Positions 1-8,531 of a stretch of DNA of 33,839 nt are shown piece after piece (position 1 is the first letter of the stretch; each line of letters begins with the position of its first letter). The notes below the pieces were generated by a model that saw nothing but the letters and a program-made list of their open reading frames with translations, made no database searches and was not told where the DNA came from. The translations under genes and the position numbers were made by a program. The DNA comes from a virus. Where the stretch lies: positions 1 to 33,839 of IMG/VR virus record IMGVR_UViG_3300044675_001340. One strand, 5' to 3'.

Positions 1-347
1 AGTACGTGGACCAAGGGGTTCACGGAAGGTCATCGAGTTACATATCCGCAAGGGACTCAAAGTTCAGGTACGACAAGAAGATTCCACCACCCCAAGCCAT
101 AGCGGACTGGATTGCAAATAAGGGCATTCCGGTCGTTCCAACCTACTCACGCAAACTTGAGCGAATGCGGACCAAGCAGGAGCAGGGTTTAGTCCTTGGA
201 AGGACAATGGCCTTTGCTATCCGTGAGCGAGGTGTCGAGGGAACCAAGTTTATGAGCAACGCCCTATCCCCTGAAATGATAGACGTTTTGGTGAACACAA
301 TCGCTGAAACCCTTGGCAAATCCATAAGCGTAGCAACCAAACTATAA
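1..347 (+). CDS. Tail completion (HK97 gp10-like) protein, 5'-truncated by the window edge
   Basis: The reading frame is already open at base 1 (Tyr-Val-Asp...) and stops at 347. It corresponds to residues 103-216 of the full gene at 32440-33090, with one visible residue change (Glu to Lys in the L-E/K-R-M segment) and about nine base changes. The GTG at 6 is an internal Val codon, not a start. The pattern (Tyr-Val-Asp-Gln-Gly-Val, then Pro-Pro-Pro with a following Ala-Asp-Trp-Ile, then Ala-Phe-Ala-Ile-Arg-Glu-Arg-Gly) is typical of HK97 gp10-like proteins acting at the head-tail junction or tail end. That function is inferred from family resemblance. It ends one base before the next start codon. 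Confidence 0.7.
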   Translation, partial: YVDQGVHGRSSSYISARDSKFRYDKKIPPPQAIADWIANKGIPVVPTYSRKLERMRTKQEQGLVLGRTMAFAIRERGVEGTKFMSNALSPEMIDVLVNTIAETLGKSISVATKL

Positions 348-465
348 AATGGCAACAACCGTCCTTTCAGGGTCGCCTCAAGTGGCTACACCCGTTTACA
401 ACAAGATGCTCTTCAAGGTCAGCGGTTCGCTGACTGCACAACCCAATTACAGGTACGTCTGCGAT
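1..465 (+). repeat. Start of window repeated near its end (variant copy at 32744)
   Basis: Base 1 aligns with 32744 and base 347 with 33090 without gaps, with about nine mismatches. The following gene (349 versus 33092) aligns well over its first roughly 90 bases and then at protein level only, with a diverged middle part. This is the expected picture when an assembly of a circular or circularly permuted phage genome closes on a second strain. The implied genome unit is 32743 bases. A true tandem duplication is the alternative. Confidence 0.85.
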
Positions 466-1542
466 GTGAAGAACCCAGCAGGGACCACCCTTGCACGGCT
501 CAAGTGCGACAAACTGCCCACCACCAACTTCGGGTTCTTCGATGTGGCCAAGGTGGTAGAAACGCTGATCGCACCGACCAAGCCATCGCTGACCCAAACG
601 GGCTTCGTTGACCATGCCGGGTATTATTCGGGGTACAGGCTTGACTTCATGGAGGAATACGGCAACACCCCAGTCGTGCAGACAGGGACGGTTACCACCG
701 TGTCGGGCAATGTTTCCTTCGCAGGAAACTTGGAGCAGTTAGAACTTGCGACTTGGAGCAGCACCCTTTACTTCCCAAGCGGTGCTATCGTCAACGACAC
801 GACTCGAATGCTGACAACCCCGACGACTCGCACGGTCTATGCCGACGGCTACGGATGGCTTTCCATCGGGCAGTTCAACTACGGGGTCGAAAAGGCTTAC
901 ATCCAGTATTGGAGTGCAACAGGAGCGACCTATGCAAGGCAGTTCGAGGTGTTAGCGTCGAGTGTATCGGGGTCGAATGTCGTCCGCTTCGGGGTCGGGC
1001 CGATGAACCTCAAAGCCCTCACGTCGGGACAATGCTCGGACGGAAACCCCGGAGATTACCTGTTCCAAGGCAATGCCGGGGACTTCTACGACGTTTACTT
1101 CCAAAAGAGTACAAACATCACGATTCGTCAACGCTACGTCATCGGGCTATGCGAGCGATTCAACTCCATCCCGGTTCACTTCCAAAACAAGTGGGGCGGG
1201 CTTGATGCGTATGTCTTCACGCTAAAGAACCGCAAGCGGGCCAACATTACCCGGCAGACGTTCGGCTATAACTCGGACGTTTATGCGACCACGACCTACG
1301 ACAAAGTCTGGGCTGGGGAGTTCGACTACGTTTACGCTCTCAACTCGGACTGGCTCACGGATGCAGAATCCGAGTGGCTGATTGAGATGGTTCGCTCCGG
1401 GCAGGTATGGCTTGAACTGGATGGGCAACTCGTTGAAGCCATTGTCAACGCCAATACTTACCAATTCACGACTCGCAGGAACGACCGCCTGACTCAGTTG
1501 CAGGTCGAGGTTGCAGTCGCTTACAAGAACAACATTTTATGA
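349..1542 (+). CDS. Phage tail protein, allele A (397 aa)
   Basis: This is a 397-residue protein rich in Thr, Tyr, Asn and Gly with alternating beta-type patterning, as in phage tail or baseplate proteins. It starts one base after the tail completion gene, and its stop overlaps the next start by 4 bases (ATGA), so it sits in a tail operon. No enzyme motif or transmembrane segment is visible. A homologous but diverged allele begins at 33092. Residues about 1-125 and the stretch Val-Arg-Phe-Gly-x-Gly-Pro onward are conserved, while about 130-215 differ strongly. That conserved-variable-conserved layout suits a surface-exposed region. The exact tail role is not determined. Confidence 0.65.
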   Translation: MATTVLSGSPQVATPVYNKMLFKVSGSLTAQPNYRYVCDVKNPAGTTLARLKCDKLPTTNFGFFDVAKVVETLIAPTKPSLTQTGFVDHAGYYSGYRLDFMEEYGNTPVVQTGTVTTVSGNVSFAGNLEQLELATWSSTLYFPSGAIVNDTTRMLTTPTTRTVYADGYGWLSIGQFNYGVEKAYIQYWSATGATYARQFEVLASSVSGSNVVRFGVGPMNLKALTSGQCSDGNPGDYLFQGNAGDFYDVYFQKSTNITIRQRYVIGLCERFNSIPVHFQNKWGGLDAYVFTLKNRKRANITRQTFGYNSDVYATTTYDKVWAGEFDYVYALNSDWLTDAESEWLIEMVRSGQVWLELDGQLVEAIVNANTYQFTTRRNDRLTQLQVEVAVAYKNNIL

Positions 1543-3989
1543 GCGTAACCCTCATCGCCTACCCTCTCAACGAATCAAACGCAGAGGTTCCCTACATCCT
1601 CGATACTATGGGCGAAATCGACATCGCCCTGACCTTTTCGGTGGAGGACATTGCCGACATAACCAAGCGGAGAGGGTCTTTCTCCAAGACAATCACGTTG
1701 CCTAATACGACAACAAATCGGGACTGCTTTGGTCATGCTTACAACATTCAATCATTCGTGGGTGGATTTCAGCCCAACAAGAAGATTCGTGCTGCGATGT
1801 GGGAGGACGGGGTGCAGGTGTTCAGCGGAGTGCTGCAACTGATTTCCATGTCCAAGATTCGGGGCGAGGTTACCTACGAAGTGGGCCTATTCTCGGACGA
1901 TGTGAGCCTATTCAAGTCCATTGAGGGCAACCTCCTTGCGACAACCGTTGGGGTAAGCGGTATGAACCACACGCTGACCTCGGCCCATGTTTCTGCGACT
2001 TGGACCGCAAGTGGTGCGAGCGGTTACGTTTACGGCTTGGTAGATTCCTACGGCTACACGGACGTAGTTACGCAGGGGTGGTTTGCCGTGCCGTTCTACA
2101 AGATGACCCCAAGCATCTATGTTAAAAAGATGGTGGACTTGATATTCGCACAGGCAGGCTATCGGTACACCTCGGAGTTCTTTAACTCGGAGCGGTTCGG
2201 TAAACTGGTCATTCCTTACGCTGCTGGAGATGTGTCCCTCAACTTATCAGGGTCTGCGATTTTTGTGAGTAGTACGGGTAATGTAAGTGGGACCCTTAAC
2301 CAAAACCTCACGATGCAATTTCAAGATGAAACGGGCAGTTACTACGACCGACCCGGTTATTGGGTTCCTTCATCAAGCACCTTCGTCGCTCCATCAGCAC
2401 CAACCCGTTGGAATGTAACTGTTAACTATGCATTGAGGCACGGGCAATTTCCTGCTGAAAGTAGGTTGAGGTTTAATATGTCAATTAGGGACTTGACCAA
2501 TTCTGGGGATATTTCAGTCATTCAGGGAATAACCCTTGAAGCACCCGGAGGGCTTACAGGCTTACAATCGACCACATTCTCCAACATCACTATACCTGCG
2601 AACATAACCGCAAATATTGGTTTTGTATTTACAAGTTTTTTTAATGCCTTTGCGAGTGGTGCGACAATATTGTCGGGTGCAACCGTGCTATGGGAGTGCT
2701 TGGATAACCCGTTATCATTCCCAACCCAGCAAGTTAATATGGCTACCGCCCTGCCTGCTGACGTGAAGCAGAGCGACCTCCTGCAAGACCTGCAAAAGAT
2801 GTTCAACCTCTACTTCATGGCGGACCCTGCCGACCCGAAGAACCTCATCGTGGAACCTTGGATGAACTTCTATTCATCGGGGGTCGTGGACTGGTCGCAG
2901 AAATCGGATGAGAATGCCGAGCAGAACATCACGAATGGGGACCCGAACCAATACAAGACCATCGTGTTCAAGTACAAGGATGCCGGGGATTATTTATCCA
3001 AGTTGGACAAGTCGAACTACCCATTGGCGAAGGAAGGCTACGGAGGGCGAATCTTCACAACCGACAACTTCTACGGCAAGGGCGAGAACATCGTCGAACT
3101 CGCTTGCAGCACCCTTATCCCTGCAAACTTCACGACTGACAAGGTAATCGGTAGGGTTTGGGACTTGGACGGCTCCGCTTTGTCGGGAACCATCAAGACC
3201 TTGCAGAGCGGTTACCGAATAGCCCAGTACAACCTCATCGAAGCACCGACGACGTGGGCCTACCAATACGGAGTCAGCGGTTCGTTTGCACTCGCAGAGT
3301 CGTTGCTGAATCTGCCCTTTGTCAGCCACCTTAACAACCCTTACGCAGCAGATTTCGACCTTGCCTTTGGAATACCTAAGCAGTTGTACTATGCGGTGAA
3401 TGTCGCCGCAAATAGCGACCCTTACGCATATACAAACAATAACCTGTTCAACATCTATTGGTGGAACTTTATCCAAGAAACCGTCAGTCGTGAGGCGATG
3501 CAGTTGGAGTTGTCCATTATGCTCAATGCCGTGGACATCAGCCAACTTGACTTCCGCACTCCCATCTACTACGGAGGGGTCCGTTGGAGGCTGCTTGAGA
3601 TTCGGGATTACGAGATAGGTCAGCAGAAGCCGTGCCGGGTAACCCTTCGCAGGATTCTTAACCTCACCGAGTTCGCTCCAAAGCAAATCTATTACTTCCC
3701 CTACGACGGCCCGGTTCCAGCAACGGACTCGGATTACCCGAACGAAGTCCCCCCGATTCCATTGGTCAAGGAACTGCCAGCGGTTGCGGGTCCTCCGGGT
3801 GAAACAGGTGCGACTGGAGCAACAGGAGCAACGGGTGCGGTCGGTCCAGCAGGTGAAGGCTATACCCCGGGCGATGCAGCAGGCGACATCAAGTATTGGG
3901 ACGGCACCGATTGGAAAAACTTGTCTATCGGAACGGAAGGTCAGGTCTTGGAAGTTGTGTCGGGATTACCAGCATGGCAGAATAAATAA
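1539..3989 (+). CDS. Large tail/baseplate-type structural protein with collagen-like C-terminus (816 aa)
   Basis: The gene starts inside the previous stop (ATGA overlap at 1539). The long N-terminal part begins Ser-Val-Thr-Leu-Ile-Ala-Tyr-Pro-Leu and contains a segment with Ser-Phe-Ser-Lys-Thr-Ile-Thr-Leu-Pro, resembling a large tail or baseplate protein of Bacteroidota phages. Residues about 751-775 are Gly-X-Y collagen-like repeats (GPPGETGATGATGATGAVG). A short terminal domain with Lys-Tyr-Trp-Asp-Gly-Thr-Asp-Trp-Lys follows, a motif often found at the tips of phage fibres. No signal peptide or catalytic motif is seen. The gene lies between the 397-aa tail protein and the tape measure protein. 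A role at the tail tip or as a receptor-contacting protein is inference. Confidence 0.65.
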   Translation: MSVTLIAYPLNESNAEVPYILDTMGEIDIALTFSVEDIADITKRRGSFSKTITLPNTTTNRDCFGHAYNIQSFVGGFQPNKKIRAAMWEDGVQVFSGVLQLISMSKIRGEVTYEVGLFSDDVSLFKSIEGNLLATTVGVSGMNHTLTSAHVSATWTASGASGYVYGLVDSYGYTDVVTQGWFAVPFYKMTPSIYVKKMVDLIFAQAGYRYTSEFFNSERFGKLVIPYAAGDVSLNLSGSAIFVSSTGNVSGTLNQNLTMQFQDETGSYYDRPGYWVPSSSTFVAPSAPTRWNVTVNYALRHGQFPAESRLRFNMSIRDLTNSGDISVIQGITLEAPGGLTGLQSTTFSNITIPANITANIGFVFTSFFNAFASGATILSGATVLWECLDNPLSFPTQQVNMATALPADVKQSDLLQDLQKMFNLYFMADPADPKNLIVEPWMNFYSSGVVDWSQKSDENAEQNITNGDPNQYKTIVFKYKDAGDYLSKLDKSNYPLAKEGYGGRIFTTDNFYGKGENIVELACSTLIPANFTTDKVIGRVWDLDGSALSGTIKTLQSGYRIAQYNLIEAPTTWAYQYGVSGSFALAESLLNLPFVSHLNNPYAADFDLAFGIPKQLYYAVNVAANSDPYAYTNNNLFNIYWWNFIQETVSREAMQLELSIMLNAVDISQLDFRTPIYYGGVRWRLLEIRDYEIGQQKPCRVTLRRILNLTEFAPKQIYYFPYDGPVPATDSDYPNEVPPIPLVKELPAVAGPPGETGATGATGATGAVGPAGEGYTPGDAAGDIKYWDGTDWKNLSIGTEGQVLEVVSGLPAWQNK

Positions 3990-3994
3990 AAACT

Positions 3995-5656
3995 ATGGCA
4001 GTAACTAAAGAAATCGTCCTCGAAGTAGGGCTTAAAGACTCCACCGCACAAGGCACGGAATCCGCAAAGAAACGGCTCCGTGATTTACAACGTGCGCTCG
4101 TTGACCTTGCGGTTGCCGGGCAAGAGAACTCCGAAGAATTTCGGAAGTTAGAAGCCGAGGCAGGGGAACTATCCGACACCATTGGCGATGTTAGCCAAAG
4201 GGTCAAAAACCTTGGCTCGGACACCAAAAACATTGAGGCATTTACGCAAGCGGTCCAAGGCGTTGCTGCTGGCTTTCAAATCGCTCAAGGTGCTGCTGCT
4301 TTATTTGGCGAGGAAAACGAGGACATCCAAAAGGCTATGTTGCAGGTCAATGCGACCATGGCTATTGCCAACGGAATCCAGCAGGTAACGGTCCTCCTTC
4401 AAAAGGAATCGGCTATCTCAATGACGGCCAACAGGATTGCAACGGCCCTCTACGATAAGACGCTCAAAGGAACCATCGTAAGCCTTCGCCTCTTTAGGAC
4501 TGCATTGATTTCAACGGGTATTGGTGCAGCGATTGTTGGTGTTGGATTGCTTGTTGAGAATTGGGAAAAACTCACAAAGGTTGTCAAGGATTTCTTGGGC
4601 ATTGAAACGAAAGACCTCAAGGCCGTATCCGAATTAGCGCAAAGGCAGGTTGAACTTGCAGAGGCAAGAGGCGAAAGCGAGGCAAAGGTTCAGAATCTCT
4701 TGATGGCTGCTTATGACGCAAGGATTGCAGCAGCCGAGAAAGAAGAAGAGCGAGCGCAACTGATTCACGAGAAAGAGGTCGCAAGGCTGACTTATCAAAC
4801 CAAACTGCGAACCGATGCAATAGAAAAGCAGAAGAAAGATGCAGAAGATTTGAGGGCGATGGATTTGGCAGCCAGTCAAGAAGCCGAGAATTTTCGCTTG
4901 GCTAAGATTGGCAGGATAAACGATGAACTCGCAAGGGAAAAGGCTTTGAGAGATGAGAAACTTGCAATCCTTCGGGAAGAAAAGAAACAAAGGGAAGCAG
5001 ACCTCAAAAAGAGATTCACGGATTCGGACGAGTTTGCTAAAGCCTACATCCTGCTGACGGAGGAAATGCGACTTAAAGAGCAAGGCATTGCCGAGGATAG
5101 TGCAGACAAAATCTCGAAGATTGAACGCAATCGTAGGCAACAGGACTTGCAGATGGCATCAAATGCCGTTGGTGCGCTTGGTGATTTGTTGACCGCTGGC
5201 TTGGGCAAGTCCGAGAAAGACCAACGGAAAGCCTTTGAGATAAACAAGAAGGCCAGCATGGGTCAAGCCCTTATCAACACCTTCATGGCCGTAACCGCTG
5301 CCCTGACTGCTGGAGGGAACCCGATTAAACTCGCAACGGGTCGTCAATTTGTTGAAGCAGGCATCGCCCTTGCGACAGGTTTGGCGCAGGTCGCCAAAAT
5401 CAGTAAGACCCAATTCCAAGGCAGTTCGGCAAGTGGAGGCGGTGGAGCGTTGACTGCTGGAGGTGGTGGAGGCGGAGAGGTTGCACCTCCTCCCATCTTC
5501 GCAAACCCTCAAACAACTATGCTTGGAACCGATGGTGCTGCAATGGGCCAAGGCCAAGGCTCATCGCCTATGCGAGCCTATGTGGTCGAGAGGGACATCA
5601 CCCAAAGCACTCGGAGGGTTCGGAGGTTGGAGGAATTTGCAACTCTTGGAGCCTAA
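3995..5656 (+). CDS. Tape measure-like tail protein (553 aa)
   Basis: This alpha-helical protein has the composition of a tape measure. The N-terminal 60 or so residues are charged helix. A small-residue hydrophobic stretch near 165-185 (STGIGAAIVGVGLLV) follows, then a long highly charged coiled-coil region at about 205-385, and a C-terminal Ala/Gly-rich hydrophobic part ending in a Gly-rich run (GGGGALTAGGGGGG) near 490. Tape measure proteins fill the tail tube and set its length; at about 1.5 angstrom per residue this would give a tail near 80 nm, which is inference. The start lies 5 bases after the previous stop in an A-rich leader. It is short for the family and lies after, not before, the large tail proteins. 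Confidence 0.65.
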   Translation: MAVTKEIVLEVGLKDSTAQGTESAKKRLRDLQRALVDLAVAGQENSEEFRKLEAEAGELSDTIGDVSQRVKNLGSDTKNIEAFTQAVQGVAAGFQIAQGAAALFGEENEDIQKAMLQVNATMAIANGIQQVTVLLQKESAISMTANRIATALYDKTLKGTIVSLRLFRTALISTGIGAAIVGVGLLVENWEKLTKVVKDFLGIETKDLKAVSELAQRQVELAEARGESEAKVQNLLMAAYDARIAAAEKEEERAQLIHEKEVARLTYQTKLRTDAIEKQKKDAEDLRAMDLAASQEAENFRLAKIGRINDELAREKALRDEKLAILREEKKQREADLKKRFTDSDEFAKAYILLTEEMRLKEQGIAEDSADKISKIERNRRQQDLQMASNAVGALGDLLTAGLGKSEKDQRKAFEINKKASMGQALINTFMAVTAALTAGGNPIKLATGRQFVEAGIALATGLAQVAKISKTQFQGSSASGGGGALTAGGGGGGEVAPPPIFANPQTTMLGTDGAAMGQGQGSSPMRAYVVERDITQSTRRVRRLEEFATLGA

Positions 5657-5666
5657 CCACATTTAC
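5637..5666 (+). promoter_or_regulatory. Candidate promoter TTG-N19-ACATTTAC before the prohead protease
   Basis: TTTG at 5636-5639 is followed by exactly 19 bases and then ACATTTAC at 5659-5666, which ends 4 bases before the ATG at 5671. The same two boxes with the same spacing precede 9639 and 14001. The upstream box lies inside the end of the tape measure gene. The form resembles the Bacteroidota -33/-7 promoter (TTTG, TAnnTTTG) but differs in the second box. A start site this close to the ATG would give a leaderless or nearly leaderless transcript. Confidence 0.5.
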
Positions 5667-5670
5667 CTGC

Positions 5671-6264
5671 ATGGAACTACCCATATACCGAATGACCGTG
5701 GACGAGGTGGATGAAGGGGTCCAATTCGTGGCCCTGACCGATATGCCCGCCATTGAAAGGCCATTCCAAGCCTTCGCAAAGACACCACAAAAGTTCACCG
5801 AAACAGGCGAGCGGAGAGTGCTTACTGGCCCTCTCATGCTTGCAGACACGCCCATCTTTCGCAAGGACGAAACCTACGGAGAGTACTACGTCGTGTTTGA
5901 CAAAACCACCATCCGCAAGATAGTCCAAAAGTATTTCAAGCAAGGTAACCAGCACAACGTCAACGCTTACCACAATGCCGAACTGGATGGCGTGTTCATG
6001 TTCGAGTCCTACATCACCGACTCCGAGCGTGGCGTGATGCCTCCCAAAGGCTACGAGGACACACCCGACGGCTCTTGGTTCGGTTCCTTTAAGGTTGAGA
6101 ATGACGAGGTGTGGGACAACCGCAATCTATTCCGGGGTTTCTCCGTTGAGGGCCTTTTCGGGATGGACAAGACCGAATCCGAACTGGAGGTCGCACTCGC
6201 TGGCCTCGCTGACGAATTAACCGCTTTTTTGCAACAATTAACCCCCACCTACAAATCCCACTAA
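5671..6264 (+). CDS. Prohead protease, XkdF-like / S78_2 type (197 aa)
   Basis: The protein has the pattern of XkdF-like putative serine proteases: Gly-Pro-Leu-Met near residue 50 with a following Phe-Arg-Lys-Asp-Glu, then Asn-Val-Asn-Ala-Tyr-His-Asn near 105 (candidate catalytic His), then Pro-Asp-Gly-Ser-Trp-Phe-Gly-Ser-Phe-Lys-Val, and Arg-Gly-Phe-Ser-Val-Glu-Gly near 155 (candidate catalytic Ser). Such enzymes trim scaffold and capsid during head maturation. Its place directly before a scaffold-like gene and the major capsid gene fits. The ATG at 5671 is chosen because it follows the ACATTTAC box by 4 bases and begins the conserved sequence. Confidence 0.75.
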   Translation: MELPIYRMTVDEVDEGVQFVALTDMPAIERPFQAFAKTPQKFTETGERRVLTGPLMLADTPIFRKDETYGEYYVVFDKTTIRKIVQKYFKQGNQHNVNAYHNAELDGVFMFESYITDSERGVMPPKGYEDTPDGSWFGSFKVENDEVWDNRNLFRGFSVEGLFGMDKTESELEVALAGLADELTAFLQQLTPTYKSH

Positions 6265-6266
6265 CT

Positions 6267-6899
6267 ATGAACCTGAAAAACGCAATCGAATCCCTGCGGA
6301 CTGAACTCCGCAAATTCAGCACCCAAAAGCAGTCCTTCGCTGACTACAAACTCGTTGACGGCACCGTTGTCCGTGTTGATGGCGACCTCGTTGCCGGGAC
6401 TGCCGTTTACGTTGTAGCCGAAGAAGGCACGCTCCCTGCACCCGATGGCGAACACGTTGTTGAAGGCGTTGGTACAATCAAGACCGAAGGAGGCAAAATC
6501 GTTGAGGTCATCGCTGCCGAAGTCGCAACCCCCGAAATCGAAGCCTTGCCCGTTGCTGCTGAAATTACTCCGGAAGTGGCCGTTGAGGTTACCGAGGAAA
6601 TCAAAGAAGCCTATCCTGCGATGACGCCCGAAGTTGTGGAGGCCATTGTAGCCAAGCACCTCGGAGCCATCATGGAAGAACTCAAGGCAGCCTATGCCGA
6701 GATGGGAAAAATGAAGGAGAAAATGTCTGCATTCGCATCGCAGGTCGAAACCATGGCCGACATCGTTGAAAAAGTCAGCGAACTCCCAACCGAAGCACCC
6801 AAAGCAAGCGGTTCAGCAATCGTTGAGCAACGCAAGGCTGCTGCATCGCAGAACTTCAACGCTCTCGCACAAGCACTACAATCACTCAAAAAAAACTAA
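6267..6899 (+). CDS. Scaffold-like capsid assembly protein (210 aa)
   Basis: It lies between the prohead protease and the major capsid gene, the normal place of a scaffolding gene. The N-terminal part (about 1-35) is helical. Residues about 35-90 form a small beta-type module rich in Gly and Val (DGTVVRVDGDLVAGTAVYVV). After an acidic Ala/Pro/Glu linker, residues about 120-175 are a Met/Lys/Glu-rich coiled coil. The C-terminus is Gln/Lys-rich. No enzyme motif is visible. A scaffold role is inferred from position and composition. The small beta module is conserved-looking and may be a separate functional domain. Two bases separate it from the protease stop. Confidence 0.55.
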   Translation: MNLKNAIESLRTELRKFSTQKQSFADYKLVDGTVVRVDGDLVAGTAVYVVAEEGTLPAPDGEHVVEGVGTIKTEGGKIVEVIAAEVATPEIEALPVAAEITPEVAVEVTEEIKEAYPAMTPEVVEAIVAKHLGAIMEELKAAYAEMGKMKEKMSAFASQVETMADIVEKVSELPTEAPKASGSAIVEQRKAAASQNFNALAQALQSLKKN

Positions 6900-6920
6900 C
6901 CCCCTAAACCCCCACTAACC

Positions 6921-7856
6921 ATGGCATTTACTTTCACCAACCTTAGTTCGTATACCGACCAAGAGCGGTTACCACTAATCACCAAAGCGGTATTTTCCGC
7001 TCGGTCAGCATCTTTGTTCACCAAGCAGGTGGGCATCAAGTTCGCTGCAAACCTCAACCTAATGGACACCGATGCGGTGTTGCAAGGTGGAGACGCTTGC
7101 GGATACACAACTTCCGGCACAACCACAATCAGCGCAAGGGTCTTGACCGTTGGCCGCATGAAAGTGATGGAAACTTTGTGTCCTCGCTCCTTGGAGCAGT
7201 ATTGGACGCAGACCCAGTTGACTGCTGGTTCAATGTACGATGGCGTTCCTTTCGAGCAGGCGTTTGCCGAGCAGAAGGCTCTTCGCATTGCTGAGGCTTT
7301 GGAAACGGCAATTTGGCAGGGTAACGCTTACTTCAGCGGTATGCTTCAAATTTTGAACGCTGCTTCGGGTTCTACCATCAGCGGTAACACGGGTGCGGTT
7401 TCTGCCTCCGTTGGTATCACTTCATCGAATGTTATCGGCATCTTTGATAACATCTACAACCAAATCCCACAGGCCATCCTGACCAAGAACGACCTCGTAA
7501 TCTTCTGCGGTTGGAATAACTACCGCACCTTGGTTCAAGCCTTTAAGCAAGGAACGAATACAGGTGGTTTGGCAGTATTGTACAACCAAGTTGACCTTGC
7601 GAGCCTTGCTAATGGTGAGTTCATCTACCCCGGTACAAACGTCCGTGTCATCGCAGTTCCCGGATTGACTGGAACAAACCGAATCGTTGCATCTTACCTC
7701 GGCAACTTCTTCTACGGAACCGACTTGTTAAGCGACGAGGAGCAGTTCTCGATTTTTTATTCGAGGGACAACGACGAAGTACGGAGTATCGCAGCCTTCA
7801 AATGCGGGGTGCAACTGGCGTGGCCGGACTTGGTTGTTGACTTCCGCTTGACCTAA
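6921..7856 (+). CDS. Major capsid protein (311 aa)
   Basis: The length, position after protease and scaffold, and a strong terminator directly downstream all point to the major capsid protein. The N-terminus (Phe-Thr-Asn-Leu-Ser-Ser-Tyr) leads into a segment about Cys-Gly-Tyr and a central part with Leu-Cys-Pro-Arg-Ser-Leu-Glu-Gln-Tyr-Trp. The C-terminal part carries Asp-Glu-Val-Arg and Phe-Lys-Cys-Gly-Val-Gln-Leu-Ala-Trp-Pro. These resemble capsid proteins of Bacteroidota phages, presumably of the HK97 fold, though I cannot confirm the fold from sequence alone. The start is preceded by a C/A-rich leader without Shine-Dalgarno. Confidence 0.75.
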   Translation: MAFTFTNLSSYTDQERLPLITKAVFSARSASLFTKQVGIKFAANLNLMDTDAVLQGGDACGYTTSGTTTISARVLTVGRMKVMETLCPRSLEQYWTQTQLTAGSMYDGVPFEQAFAEQKALRIAEALETAIWQGNAYFSGMLQILNAASGSTISGNTGAVSASVGITSSNVIGIFDNIYNQIPQAILTKNDLVIFCGWNNYRTLVQAFKQGTNTGGLAVLYNQVDLASLANGEFIYPGTNVRVIAVPGLTGTNRIVASYLGNFFYGTDLLSDEEQFSIFYSRDNDEVRSIAAFKCGVQLAWPDLVVDFRLT

Positions 7857-7863
7857 TGTGTAG

Positions 7864-7892
7864 GGGGGAGGGAAACCTCCCCCTGCTTTTTT
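7864..7892 (+). terminator. Intrinsic terminator after the major capsid gene
   Basis: A perfect 8-bp stem (GGGGGAGG at 7864-7871, CCTCCCCC at 7876-7883) closes a GAAA tetraloop. It is followed by TGC and six T residues (7887-7892). It begins 8 bases after the capsid stop codon. This is a classical factor-independent terminator that would set the 3' end of the capsid mRNA. Confidence 0.9.
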
Positions 7893-7924
7893 GTTCTCTT
7901 GAAACTTAAAACCCAAATACACAT

Positions 7925-8455
7925 ATGTCCTGCTCCTTAACAACTGGCTACGCCCTCGGCTGCCGTGATTCCGTAGGTGGAATCAAAACAATTTATGTCC
8001 AATCCTTCATCCCAACGGGGTCCTGCAATGCCAACCTATCAGGTGCGGTAACGGGCTTCACGGGGTACGCTTCGGGTGGGTTCTTCGAGTATGACTTGAC
8101 CAAGGCCACTTCGTCTTTGACGGAAACCTTGAACGCAAGCATCGAGAACGGTTCAATCTACTACACCCCCGAAGTAACCTTCACCATCAACAAACTGCAA
8201 GTCGCAGTCCGCAACGAACTCCGCTTGCTGGTCCGCAACCGTGTCATCGTCATCGTCCAAGACAACAACAACCGCTACTGGTTGTTAGGCTCTGCCAACG
8301 GCTTGGAGGCAACCGCTGGAACCGCTGGAACTGGTACTGCCTTCGGGGATAGAAGTGGCTACGAGTTGACGCTTACCGGGATGGAACCTGACCCGATGTT
8401 CGTGATTGCATCCACAGTCTTTTCACCATCGACTGCACAGATACTCGGTTCGTAG
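7925..8455 (+). CDS. Putative tail tube or other virion structural protein (176 aa)
   Basis: This 176-residue protein has mostly beta-type patterning. The N-terminus contains Cys residues (MSCSLTTGYALGCRDS), the centre has a charged strand pair around Arg-Asn-Glu-Leu-Arg-Leu-Leu-Val-Arg-Asn-Arg, and the C-terminal part has Gly-Tyr-Glu-Leu-Thr-Leu-Thr-Gly-Met-Glu. The last motif resembles tail tube-type and similar structural proteins of Bacteroidota phages. It is bracketed by two intrinsic terminators (7864-7892 and 8494-8526), so it seems to form its own transcription unit or a readthrough unit with the capsid gene, as fits an abundant virion component. The tail tube assignment is inference. 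Confidence 0.5.
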   Translation: MSCSLTTGYALGCRDSVGGIKTIYVQSFIPTGSCNANLSGAVTGFTGYASGGFFEYDLTKATSSLTETLNASIENGSIYYTPEVTFTINKLQVAVRNELRLLVRNRVIVIVQDNNNRYWLLGSANGLEATAGTAGTGTAFGDRSGYELTLTGMEPDPMFVIASTVFSPSTAQILGS

Positions 8456-8493
8456 TATCTTCGCATCAGGTTTTCATCACTGAGGTTTGAGAG

Positions 8494-8526
8494 GGGCAGT
8501 CAGCAATGGCTGCCCTTCTTATTTTT
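8494..8526 (+). terminator. Intrinsic terminator ending 5 bases before the glycosyltransferase start
   Basis: The stem is GGGCAGTC (8494-8501) with GGCTGCCC (8508-8515), 8 bp including one G-U pair, with a 6-base loop. A T-rich tract (TTCTTATTTTT, 8516-8526) follows. The ATG of the next gene is at 8532, so the T tract almost touches the coding region. Confidence 0.85.
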
Positions 8527-8531
8527 ACCCC

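Noticed and set aside
753-1205. 150-codon plus-strand frame inside the tail protein gene
   Set aside because: The product is rich in Arg, His and Pro as in a shifted frame, and no homologous frame is supported in the variant allele, where this part of the gene is diverged.
349-1542. Diversity-generating retroelement as explanation for the two tail alleles
   Set aside because: There is no reverse transcriptase gene, no template repeat, and the differences are not limited to adenine positions.
2994-3686. Long open frame of 230 codons on the minus strand inside the large tail gene
   Set aside because: It is antisense to a well-supported structural gene, has no recognisable domain and no promoter or leader, and its length follows from the codon use of the plus strand.
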